From: Aquabacterium fontiphilum
Lineage (GTDB): Bacteria > Pseudomonadota > Gammaproteobacteria > Burkholderiales > Burkholderiaceae_C
Reading direction: 5' to 3'
Assembly (NCBI RefSeq): GCF_009909205.1
Contig: NZ_JAAAPN010000009.1
Location: 62,001-126,000, forward strand
DNA length: 64,000 bases
Positions 56,847-64,000 of the stretch are shown here, piece after piece (within the stretch, counting starts at the first letter, position 1; each line of letters starts with the position of its first letter). The notes under the pieces were generated by a model that had not been told where the DNA came from, ran no database searches, and saw only the letters and a list, made by a program, of their open reading frames with translations. The position numbers and the translations under genes were made by a program.

Positions 56847-57326
56847 ATGACACCCGCCCTCAACAAACCGTTGCCGGAATTCGAAGCGATCGCCACTGGC
56901 GGCGTGAAGTTCACGCCCCAGGCCTTCCAGGGTCAGACCGTGGTGCTGTATTTCTACCCCAAGGATCACACCCCGGGCTGCACGACCGAGGCCATGCAGT
57001 TCCGCGACAAGCACAAGGAATTCGCCAAGGCGGGCGCCGTGGTGTTTGGCGTCTCGCGTGACAACCTGGCTTCGCACGACAAGTTCAAGCAGAACCTCGA
57101 TCTGCCCTTCGAGTTGATCGCCGACACCGAAGAAAAGCTCTGCCACATGTTCGGTGTGGTGAAGAACAAGATCATGTACGGCAAGAAGGTCAAGGGCATC
57201 GAGCGCTCGACCTTCCTGATCGGCCCCGACGGCGTGCTGCGCGGCGAATGGCGCGGCATCAAGGTCGCTGGCCACGTGGACGAGGTGCTGCGCACGGTGC
57301 AGGACCTGCAGCGCGAAGCGGCCTGA
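56847..57326 (+). CDS. bcp: Thiol peroxidase Bcp/PrxQ
   Basis: A 159-residue peroxiredoxin that reduces hydroperoxides. The peroxidatic cysteine is Cys45 in DHTPGCTTEAMQFRD. The resolving cysteine of E. coli Bcp (five residues later) is absent; position 50 is Met. Cys99 in EEKLCHMFG is the only other candidate. The ATG at 56847 gives the normal N-terminus. Confidence 0.93.
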   Translation: MTPALNKPLPEFEAIATGGVKFTPQAFQGQTVVLYFYPKDHTPGCTTEAMQFRDKHKEFAKAGAVVFGVSRDNLASHDKFKQNLDLPFELIADTEEKLCHMFGVVKNKIMYGKKVKGIERSTFLIGPDGVLRGEWRGIKVAGHVDEVLRTVQDLQREAA

Positions 57327-57455
57327 TCCCCCTCATACGCACATTCGCACTCTGGGCCGGCCGGCCCCGTGCTTCCAGCTCAGCCGCTCAGTCTGACAGA
57401 AGCGACGGCAACCGGATCGGCTTTGTTGCGCCCCCATCACATCGTCTCCCGGGAG

Positions 57456-57483
57456 TTGGACACGGCGGTGGGATGTGCATAAT
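57456..57483 (+). promoter_or_regulatory. Candidate promoter upstream of the phoH leader
   Basis: TTGGAC (57456-57461), a 16-base spacer and CATAAT (57478-57483), with TG two bases before the -10 (extended -10). Transcription would start near 57490. The -35 is poor but the -10 is good. Confidence 0.45.
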
Positions 57484-57489
57484 CAGACG

Positions 57490-57572
57490 CATGCATTTGA
57501 GCTTGTCCCATCCGGCCCATGCCGCTCAAGCTGCCGAAGCAAGGCCGCACACCCAGTTGTGCGGCCTTTTTT
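57490..57572 (+). ncRNA. Candidate small RNA or attenuated leader in front of phoH
   Basis: A transcript from the candidate promoter would be about 83 bases. It would form one stem (TTGAGC 57497-57502 with GCTCAA 57524-57529), then the strong terminator ending at 57572. No ORF with a ribosome-binding site is seen in it. It could be an independent sRNA or a phoH 5' leader with attenuation. No known RNA family is recognised. Confidence 0.35.
57543..57572 (+). terminator. Rho-independent terminator between bcp and phoH
   Basis: A 9-bp stem, GGCCGCACA (57543-57551) with TGTGCGGCC (57558-57566), and a 6-base loop is followed by six T. It lies 217 bases after bcp and 35 bases before the phoH ATG. 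Confidence 0.85.
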
Positions 57573-57607
57573 CTTGCCCTTTGTCCTCTCACTGACGGAA
57601 CGCCAAG

Positions 57608-59353
57608 ATGCCTCTGCCCAAGCCGCCTGCCAAACGCGCCGACATGCTCACCGAAGAGGAAATCCGCAGCCAGCCCAAGGCGGCCAAGCGGCCGAGCAAG
57701 CTGAAACAGGCACCTTCTGCCACGCTGCCTGCCACACCGGCGGCCCCCTCGGCTGCCGTGCTGGAACTGGTCAAGCCCGCGCGACCTGCCGCTGAAGCCG
57801 TTACCCCGACCGCCCGCGTGACCCCTCCGCCGGTGGAGGCCCGCGCCCCCGGTGCGCCCCGCCCCGCCACCGGCGCCCCCAGCAAGGCGCGAGGCCAGGC
57901 CCCCACCCCGTCCACCGGCCGCAGCCGGCGTAAGACAATGCAGGACGACGGCCCGCCCAAGCTGTTCGTGCTCGACACCAACGTGCTGTTGCACGACCCG
58001 ACCTCGCTGTTCCGCTTTGCCGAGCACGACATCTACCTGCCCATGATCACGCTCGAAGAGCTGGACGGGCACAAGAAGGGCATGACCGAGGTGGCGCGCA
58101 ACGCCCGCCAGGTGAGCCGGGATCTGGATGCACTGGCCGCCGACATGGGCGCAGGCCAACCGGGTCAGCCCGACGCCGGCATTCCCCTGGCCAAGACCGG
58201 CCACGTCGAGGCACTGGGCCGGCTCTTCTTCCAGACCATGGGCATGGCCGTCTCGCTGCCCACCGGCCTGCCTCAGGGCAAGGCCGACAACCAGATCCTC
58301 GGTGTGGTGCAGGCGCTGCGCGATCAGCACAAGGGGCAGCGCGAAGTCGTGCTGGTGTCCAAGGACATCAACATGCGCATCAAGGCCCGCGCCCTGGGGC
58401 TGCCGGCTGAGGACTACTTCAACGACAAGGCGCTGGAAGACGGCGACCTGCTCTACACCGGCGTGCTGCCACTGCCGACCGATTTCTGGGAGCGCCATGC
58501 CAAGGGCATGGAAAGCTGGCAGCAAGGCGGCGTCACCTATTACCGCCTGAGCGGCCCGATGGTGCCGGCCTTCCTGGTCAACCAGTTCGTCTACCTCGAA
58601 ACGCCCGGCGCCAGCCCCTGGTACGGCAAGGTCACCGAGATCACGGGCAAGACGGCGGTGCTGCGCACGCTCAAGGACTACACGCACCAGAAGCACGCAG
58701 TCTGGGGTGTGGCAGCGCGCAACCGGGAGCAGAACTTCGCCCTCAACCTGCTGATGGATCCGGAATGCGACTTCGTCACGCTGACCGGCTCGGCCGGCAC
58801 GGGCAAGACGCTGATGACGCTGGCCTCGGCCTTGTCGCAGGTGCTCGATGAGCGGCGCTACACCGAGATCATCGTCACCCGTGTGACCGTGCCAGTGGGC
58901 GAGGACATCGGTTTCCTGCCCGGCACTGAGGAAGAGAAGATGTCGCCCTGGATGGGCGCGCTGGACGACAATCTCGAGGTGCTGGCGCGCAGCGACAACA
59001 GCGCGGGTGAATGGGGCCGCGCGGCAACCCAGGAACTGGTGCGCAGCAAGATCAAGATCAAGAGCCTGAACTTCATGCGCGGGCGCACCTTCCTGAACAA
59101 GTTCGTGATCATCGATGAGGCGCAGAACCTGACGCCCAAGCAGATGAAGACGCTGATTACGCGCGCCGGCCCGGGCACGAAGATCGTCTGCCTGGGCAAC
59201 CTGGCCCAGATCGACACGCCCTACCTGACCGAGGGCTCGTCGGGCCTGACTTATGCGGTCGACCGCTTCAAGGGGTGGCCGCACAGTGGCCATGTCACCC
59301 TGGCCCGCGGCGAGCGCTCACGCCTGGCGGATTACGCATCGGACGTGCTCTGA
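57608..59353 (+). CDS. PIN-PhoH fusion ATPase (PhoH2/YlaK type)
   Basis: A 581-residue protein. A Pro/Ala-rich low-complexity N-terminus (about 110 residues) is followed by a PIN nuclease domain (LFVLDTNVLLHDPTSLFRF, LVSKDINMRIKA) and a PhoH ATPase domain (Walker A GSAGTGKT near residue 395, Walker B FVIIDEAQNL near residue 499). Such fusions are proposed RNA helicase/ribonucleases. It stands alone between two terminators. The N-terminal extension is longer than in most family members. Confidence 0.9.
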   Translation: MPLPKPPAKRADMLTEEEIRSQPKAAKRPSKLKQAPSATLPATPAAPSAAVLELVKPARPAAEAVTPTARVTPPPVEARAPGAPRPATGAPSKARGQAPTPSTGRSRRKTMQDDGPPKLFVLDTNVLLHDPTSLFRFAEHDIYLPMITLEELDGHKKGMTEVARNARQVSRDLDALAADMGAGQPGQPDAGIPLAKTGHVEALGRLFFQTMGMAVSLPTGLPQGKADNQILGVVQALRDQHKGQREVVLVSKDINMRIKARALGLPAEDYFNDKALEDGDLLYTGVLPLPTDFWERHAKGMESWQQGGVTYYRLSGPMVPAFLVNQFVYLETPGASPWYGKVTEITGKTAVLRTLKDYTHQKHAVWGVAARNREQNFALNLLMDPECDFVTLTGSAGTGKTLMTLASALSQVLDERRYTEIIVTRVTVPVGEDIGFLPGTEEEKMSPWMGALDDNLEVLARSDNSAGEWGRAATQELVRSKIKIKSLNFMRGRTFLNKFVIIDEAQNLTPKQMKTLITRAGPGTKIVCLGNLAQIDTPYLTEGSSGLTYAVDRFKGWPHSGHVTLARGERSRLADYASDVL

Positions 59354-59390
59354 CGCCTCTCGCGTGCGACGCCGAGTCGCTTCATGATGT

Positions 59391-59421
59391 AAAAAAGCCG
59401 GATTTTCACACCCGGCTTTTT
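59391..59421. terminator. Bidirectional terminator after phoH
   Basis: AAAAAGCCGG pairs with CCGGCTTTTT around a 10-base loop. The core GCCGG/CCGGC stem is flanked by A and T runs on both sides. Confidence 0.85.
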
Positions 59422-59525
59422 GTTGGGCGCCCCGCGGTCGAGGGGGTTGGCACCGTGAAGTGCTCACGCCGAAGGGATCAACTCCCGCCCAGACGGGTCA
59501 TCTTGCGCCAGAAAATGGTTGCACG

Positions 59526-60821
59526 ATGTCCGCCATGCAGTCCGCCCCGTTGTTGTTGTCCGGCGAAGCCGCCTGGACGCAGACCCTCACCTTCACGGTG
59601 CTGTTCAGCCTGCTCATCCTGATCGTGGTGGTGGTGTTGGCGGGCTGGCGCGAACGGTCGCACCATCGGCCCTTCTTCGAAGCACGCTGGTGGCCGAACG
59701 CACTGTGGACCCGCCGACTCGACGTCTTGTTGTTCTCGGCCGATCCGGAGCAGCAAATCCTCGGGCGCCGTTTCGCGATCGGTGTGGCCAACTGCCTGGC
59801 CGGCCTGCTGGCGCTGAACTATGGCACTTGGCAAGGGGTGATCGATCCACACCGCTGCGTGTTGCTCACCCAGGCTGCCATGGCGGTGATCGTCATTTTG
59901 TACGCCGTATTCCGAACGGGCTTGAACCAGCGCCTGGCTGACCCGAGCATGGGCGGCGTGGCCACTGCGCTCAGCGTGGTTTTCCTGGCTTGGGGCTACC
60001 TGATCGGCGGGCCTGGCAGGCCGGTTGCCCTGCTGTTGTTGTTCGTGATCCTGATGTTCAGCATCTTCACCAGCACCACCCGCGACCTGTGGCGGGCGAG
60101 CGCCCTGGCGGCCGTCGCGTTCGGCTGGGTCATGTGGCAGGTCGCCGACGAGCAGCGGCACATCCTGCACGGGCCGGAGATGCAGCTCGTCTACTTTCTG
60201 ATGTTGATGCTGATGCTCGTCAGCGTGAGCCTGCTGGTCGGACAACTGGCCCGACTGAGGGAGACCGCGCGTTCTCGTCGAGTGGAACTGGCCAAGGCGC
60301 TGCAGCGCATCCAGGAACTGGCCACGCAGGACGAACTGACCGGCCTGCCAAACCGCCGCCACATGCTGGAGCGCCTGTCACAGGCCCAGACCCGGCAACG
60401 CCGCCACGGCGGGGTCACATCCGTCGCACTGGTCGATGTGGATCACTTCAAAACCATCAATGACCGCCACGGACACGGCGTGGGCGATGAAGTGCTGAGG
60501 GCGCTGTCCGGGGTCATGCAAAAGGGCCTGCGCGAATCCGACACGCTGGCGCGCTGGGGCGGCGAGGAGTTTCTGATGCTCTTCCCCGACACCACGCCTC
60601 AAGACGCCATGGCGGTGCTCCAGCGCATCCAGCAACAGCTGACGCAAGCCGCAACGTTCCCGGCCGGCCTGCGCGTGACCTTCTCGGCCGGCGTGGCTGC
60701 GCTGGCATCCGATGACAGTCTGGAACACAGCATCACGCTGGCAGACACGGCGCTGTACGCCGCCAAGGCGGCGGGCCGCAACCGCGTCTGCGTGGCCTCG
60801 CTGCCCGCTCAGCAGGACTGA
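59526..60821 (+). CDS. Membrane-bound diguanylate cyclase (GGDEF) with intact I-site
   Basis: A 431-residue protein with about six membrane segments in its first 250 residues and a C-terminal GGDEF domain. The active site is [12 protein letters not shown], and [22 protein letters not shown] is present. The inhibitory I-site RESD lies nine to six residues before GGEEF and is intact, so feedback inhibition by cyclic di-GMP is expected. Its end overlaps the end of rlmD by 13 bases. Confidence 0.9.
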   Translation: MSAMQSAPLLLSGEAAWTQTLTFTVLFSLLILIVVVVLAGWRERSHHRPFFEARWWPNALWTRRLDVLLFSADPEQQILGRRFAIGVANCLAGLLALNYGTWQGVIDPHRCVLLTQAAMAVIVILYAVFRTGLNQRLADPSMGGVATALSVVFLAWGYLIGGPGRPVALLLLFVILMFSIFTSTTRDLWRASALAAVAFGWVMWQVADEQRHILHGPEMQLVYFLMLMLMLVSVSLLVGQLARLRETARSRRVELAKALQRIQELATQDELTGLPNRRHMLERLSQAQTRQRRHGGVTSVALVDVDHFKTINDRHGHGVGDEVLRALSGVMQKGLRESDTLARWGGEEFLMLFPDTTPQDAMAVLQRIQQQLTQAATFPAGLRVTFSAGVAALASDDSLEHSITLADTALYAAKAAGRNRVCVASLPAQQD

Positions 60822-62263
60822 GGCGCGTCGCGCTCGAACACGGCCATGCTCTCGACGTGGGCGGTATGGGGGAACATGTTGACCACACCGGCGGCCGTGC
60901 AGCGGTAGCCCCCCTGATGCACCAGCAGCCCCGCATCGCGCGCGAGCGTGGCCGGGTTGCAACTCACGTAGACGATGCGCGCTGGCAGCTGCCAGCCTGG
61001 CGGCATGCGCTCGGGGGCCTGATGCAGGTCGGCCACGGCCTTGGCCAATGCAAACGCCCCTTCGCGAGGCGGGTCGACCAGCCACTTGTCGGCTGCGCCG
61101 TACGACACCAGCTCCTCAGGCGTGATCTCGAACAGGTTGCGTGCCACAAAGGCGGTCTTTTCTGCCACCCCATTGGCCTTGGCGTTCTCGCGCGAACGCG
61201 CCACCAGCGTCTCGCTGCCCTCGATGCCCAGCACCTCGCGCGCCTGCGTGGCCAAGGGCAGCGTGAAGTTGCCCAGGCCGCAGAACCAGTCGATCACGCG
61301 CTCGTGCGCACGGGCTTCGAGCAGGCGCAAGGCCCGGCCCACCAGCACCTGGTTGATGGCGTGATTGACCTGGGTGAAGTCGGTCGGCTTGAACGGCATG
61401 GTGATGCCGAACTCAGGCAAGGTGTAATCCAGCCCGGGCGCCGACGGATCGAGCGCATGGACCGTGTCCGGGCCCTTGGGCTGCAACCACCACGAAATGC
61501 GCTGCTGGCCGCCTTCGGCGGGACTGTGCTGCGTGGCAAAGGCGTGGAGACGGGCGGTATCGGCGGCGCTGAGGGGCTCCAGGTGGCGCAGCACCAGCAC
61601 GGTCACCTGGGTGCCCACGGCCACCTCGATCTGCGGAATGCGCTCGCGCTGATCCATGCTGCCGATGAGCGCACGCAGCGGCATCAGCAGCCGGCTCACA
61701 TGGGCAGGCAGGATCTCGCAGGTCTGCATGTCCGCCACATAACGTGACTTGCGCTCGTGAAAGCCGACGAGGACGGTGCCTTTCTTGGCCACGTAGCGCA
61801 CCGACAGGCGCGCGCGGTAGCGGTAGCCCCAAGTGGGCCCCTCGATCGGGCGCAGCAACATCTCGGGCTTGACCTTCCCGAGGTGCCAGAGGTTGTCTTC
61901 CAGCACACGCTGCTTGACGGCCACCTGGGCGGCAGGGTGGAAGTGCTGCATCTTGCAGCCACCACACAGGCCGAAATAGGTGCAGCCTGGCGTGACGCGC
62001 TGGGCGCTTTCGCGACGCATCTCGGTGAGCGTGGCCTGCTCCCAGTTGTTCTTGCGTCGGGTGACCTGCACGCGTACTTGCTCGCCGGGCAAGGCGTCCT
62101 CGATGAACACAACCTTGCCGTCAGCACGGTGGGCCACGCCCTGGGCTTCGAGATCCAGTGATTCGACTGTGAGCCACTCAAGGTGGGGCGGCACGGGCTC
62201 CGCATGCGCCTGGTGGGTGGGCGCGGCGGCGTCAGAAACAGAAACGGGGGATGATGCGCTCAT
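60809..62263 (-). CDS. rlmD: 23S rRNA (uracil-1939-C5)-methyltransferase RlmD
   Basis: A 484-residue RNA methyltransferase. An N-terminal TRAM domain (residues about 30-85) is followed by iron-sulfur cysteines ([10 protein letters not shown] and CEIL) and a C-terminal SAM domain ([14 protein letters not shown]). The catalytic cysteine is in [12 protein letters not shown]. It starts 30 bases after nlpD, where rpoS would be expected in relatives. Confidence 0.95.
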   Translation of the reverse strand: MSASSPVSVSDAAAPTHQAHAEPVPPHLEWLTVESLDLEAQGVAHRADGKVVFIEDALPGEQVRVQVTRRKNNWEQATLTEMRRESAQRVTPGCTYFGLCGGCKMQHFHPAAQVAVKQRVLEDNLWHLGKVKPEMLLRPIEGPTWGYRYRARLSVRYVAKKGTVLVGFHERKSRYVADMQTCEILPAHVSRLLMPLRALIGSMDQRERIPQIEVAVGTQVTVLVLRHLEPLSAADTARLHAFATQHSPAEGGQQRISWWLQPKGPDTVHALDPSAPGLDYTLPEFGITMPFKPTDFTQVNHAINQVLVGRALRLLEARAHERVIDWFCGLGNFTLPLATQAREVLGIEGSETLVARSRENAKANGVAEKTAFVARNLFEITPEELVSYGAADKWLVDPPREGAFALAKAVADLHQAPERMPPGWQLPARIVYVSCNPATLARDAGLLVHQGGYRCTAAGVVNMFPHTAHVESMAVFERDAPQSC

Positions 62264-62293
62264 CCCCCGATTGTCTCAGGACTGCTGGCCGCC

Positions 62294-63196
62294 TCAGCGC
62301 GGTGGCAGCTGACGAGTCGGGTCGATCGGCTTGCCCTGCTTGCGCAGCTCGAAGTGCAGTTGCACGCGGTCAGCGTCGGTCGAGCCCATCTCGGCGATCT
62401 TCTGCCCGCGGCGTACCACCTGGTCTTCCTTCACCAGCAGACTCTGATTGTGGGCGTAGGCCGTCAGGAAATCGCCGCTGTGCTTGATGATGACCAGGTT
62501 GCCGTAGCCGCGTAGCCCGGATCCGGCGTAGACGACTCGACCATCGGCTGCCGCCACCACCGGGTCACCGGCCTTGCCACCGATGGCCACGCCCTTGCGC
62601 CGGCCTTCTTCGAACGCACCCAGGACTGGGCCGGCTGCTGGCCACATCCATGCCTGATCGTCTGCAGGGCGGGCGGCCTCGCCAGGCGCCGGTGTGGCAG
62701 GCGCAGGCGCGGCGGCAGCCGGGCGTGACGCACCGGGTGCCTGCGAGGGCGGCGGGGTGGACCCTGGGGCCGACGGGGGTGTGGCACCTGGCCGCGCTGC
62801 GTCCAGGCCGCGGGTTTCAATGCGCGGGCTGACGATGGGGCGCGCCGCCACCACCGCCGTGTCCGCCGACTCGCCAGGCGGCACCACGCGCAGTACCTGC
62901 CCCACCTCGATGAGGTTGGGATTCTCGAGCTTGTTCCAAGCGGCAATGTCGCGCCAGTTCTGGCCGGTATCCAGGCTGATGCGGATCAGCGTGTCACCGG
63001 GCTTGACGGTGTAGTAGCCCGGCTTGCCGGCGTTCTCGTGTCCTGGCGGCAGCCGCGGAGGCGCCTGTGTACCGCCCGAATCGGACGACGAGGGCGAGGT
63101 GCGCTGCTCGACGGGCGCGCGATGGGTCTGGGTGGCGCAACCGGCCATCAACAGCACCACAGCAGAAGGAACGACCAACCTTGAGAAAAACGTCAT
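62294..63196 (-). CDS. nlpD: NlpD-type murein hydrolase activator lipoprotein
   Basis: A 300-residue lipoprotein. The signal ends in the lipobox VLLMAGC (Cys20). A LysM domain (about residues 60-105: YYTVKPGDTLIRISLDTG) and a Pro/Ala linker precede a LytM/M23 domain (GVAIGGKAGDPVVAAADGRVVYAG). The usual metal ligands of active M23 peptidases are incomplete (AYAHNQSLLV, LHFELR), as in NlpD, which activates amidases rather than cutting. I start at the ATG at 63196. TTG at 63205 is an alternative. Confidence 0.92.
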   Translation of the reverse strand: MTFFSRLVVPSAVVLLMAGCATQTHRAPVEQRTSPSSSDSGGTQAPPRLPPGHENAGKPGYYTVKPGDTLIRISLDTGQNWRDIAAWNKLENPNLIEVGQVLRVVPPGESADTAVVAARPIVSPRIETRGLDAARPGATPPSAPGSTPPPSQAPGASRPAAAAPAPATPAPGEAARPADDQAWMWPAAGPVLGAFEEGRRKGVAIGGKAGDPVVAAADGRVVYAGSGLRGYGNLVIIKHSGDFLTAYAHNQSLLVKEDQVVRRGQKIAEMGSTDADRVQLHFELRKQGKPIDPTRQLPPR

Positions 63197-63237
63197 GGGC
63201 TTCAACCAACATGCGGCCGCAGGGCAGCCGGTAGACC

Positions 63238-64000
63238 TTATGCGAGGCCTGATTTTAGGGGGACGAACAGCACCGCACCCGAATGGGTGTGTTTCAGAGT
63301 GCCATCGGGCAGACGGTCCACGATGGTGAGCACCTGTGCGCCCGCCGCGCCGGCCACCGGCGCCACGAGACGGCCGCCCGGCGCCAACTGGTCCGTCCAG
63401 GCAGCAGGCAGGGCCTCCCCGCCCGCTGCGGCAATGATGGTGTCATAAGGCGCCTGTGGCCCGTGGCCCAGCATGCCATCACCGTGGACGAGCCGGATAT
63501 CGGCCCAGGGCGAGATCAGCCCATTGAGCTGGTCAAGATGGCGACGGGCCTTCAGGTGAAGCTCGCGCAGCCGCTCGATCGAGACAACACGGGCTGACAG
63601 GCAGGCCAGCAGTGCCGCCTGATAGCCGCATCCTGTGCCGATCTCCAGGCACGCGCCCAGCGGCCGCGTGCCTTGACGGGCCTCGGCCGACAGCCCCGGG
63701 CGGGCGCACAGCAACTGCATCATGGCTGCGACCACCGAGGGCTTGGAGATGGTCTGTCCCAGACCGATGGGCAGACTGGTGTCCTCGTAAGCCTGGTTGA
63801 CCAGTGCCGTATCCACGAACACATGTCTGGGAACGCGCTCGAACGCCGCCAGCACGCCCTCGTGGCCAATGCCGTCGGTGCGCAGGCGCGCCACCATGCG
63901 CGCACGAACCCGGGGCGAGTCCAGCCCGAGGCCCTGAGGGGCCCCTTGGTGCCGCCGCTCGCGCTCGATCAGCTGCATGTGCGCCTGGGGGCGCAGCAAC
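63238..64000 (-). CDS. pcm: Protein-L-isoaspartate O-methyltransferase, probably 5'-truncated by the window edge
   Basis: A SAM-dependent repair methyltransferase, about 253 residues visible. The Pcm signature is LEIGTGCGYQAALLA, and VFVDTALVNQAYEDTSLPIGLGQTISKP forms the substrate region. The frame is open to the window edge. An ATG at 63978 could be the start, but relatives have longer N-termini, so the gene probably begins outside. nlpD follows after 41 bases. Confidence 0.92.
   Translation of the reverse strand, partial: LLRPQAHMQLIERERRHQGAPQGLGLDSPRVRARMVARLRTDGIGHEGVLAAFERVPRHVFVDTALVNQAYEDTSLPIGLGQTISKPSVVAAMMQLLCARPGLSAEARQGTRPLGACLEIGTGCGYQAALLACLSARVVSIERLRELHLKARRHLDQLNGLISPWADIRLVHGDGMLGHGPQAPYDTIIAAAGGEALPAAWTDQLAPGGRLVAPVAGAAGAQVLTIVDRLPDGTLKHTHSGAVLFVPLKSGLA

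Overview
The window is a GC-rich, densely packed stretch of a betaproteobacterial chromosome, most likely Burkholderiales. Three things suggest this: the alaA-hom-thrC order, the pcm-nlpD-rlmD order, and a PEP-CTERM protein together with a NorR/NorA pair of the Ralstonia type. No insertion sequence, prophage, CRISPR array, rRNA or tRNA was recognised. Both ends cut through genes (mrpA on the left, probably pcm on the right).

Layout. (1) 1-4.6 kb: an mrpABCDEFG Na+/H+ antiporter operon. (2) 4.7-14.3 kb: housekeeping and accessory genes: class I fumarase, patatin-like lipase, host-attachment-like protein, metallo-beta-lactamase-fold hydrolase, PEP-CTERM protein, clpB with a recognisable sigma-32 promoter, and a GGDEF protein. 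(3) 14.4-52 kb: an anaerobic nitrate-respiration and NO-response island. It holds a molybdenum-cofactor operon with narX inside it (moaA-narX-moeA-moaD-moaE-crcB), a hemerythrin-like protein, a nitronate monooxygenase-like protein, narL, uspA, narK1, narK2, a 64-residue membrane protein, narGHJI, a parvulin, a Dnr-type regulator and nnrS. On the other strand run the O2-independent ubiquinone genes ubiU-ubiV-ubiT, an RbbA-type export operon, an anaerobic ribonucleotide reductase and norR; norA (ytfE/ric) diverges from norR. (4) 52-56.3 kb: thrC, hom and alaA. (5) 56.3-64 kb: Mth938-domain protein, peroxiredoxin, PIN-PhoH protein, a second GGDEF protein, rlmD, nlpD and pcm.

How the parts fit. 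NarK1/NarK2 would import nitrate, NarGHI would reduce it on ubiquinol, MoaA/MoeA/MoaD/MoaE would supply the cofactor, and UbiUVT would make ubiquinone without oxygen. NarXL and the Dnr-type regulator would sense nitrate and NO/anoxia, NorR/NorA, NnrS and hemerythrin would deal with NO, and NrdD/NrdG would make deoxynucleotides without oxygen.

Most notable observations: the class III ribonucleotide reductase is encoded in two pieces, with the glycyl-radical domain as a separate 66-residue ORF that has its own strong ribosome-binding site; three GGT-N7-ACC NorR boxes and a -24/-12 promoter lie in front of norA; a DGC-domain gene is interrupted by one in-frame TAA; NarK2 carries a repeat-containing loop insertion of about 100 residues; and rpoS is absent from between nlpD and rlmD.
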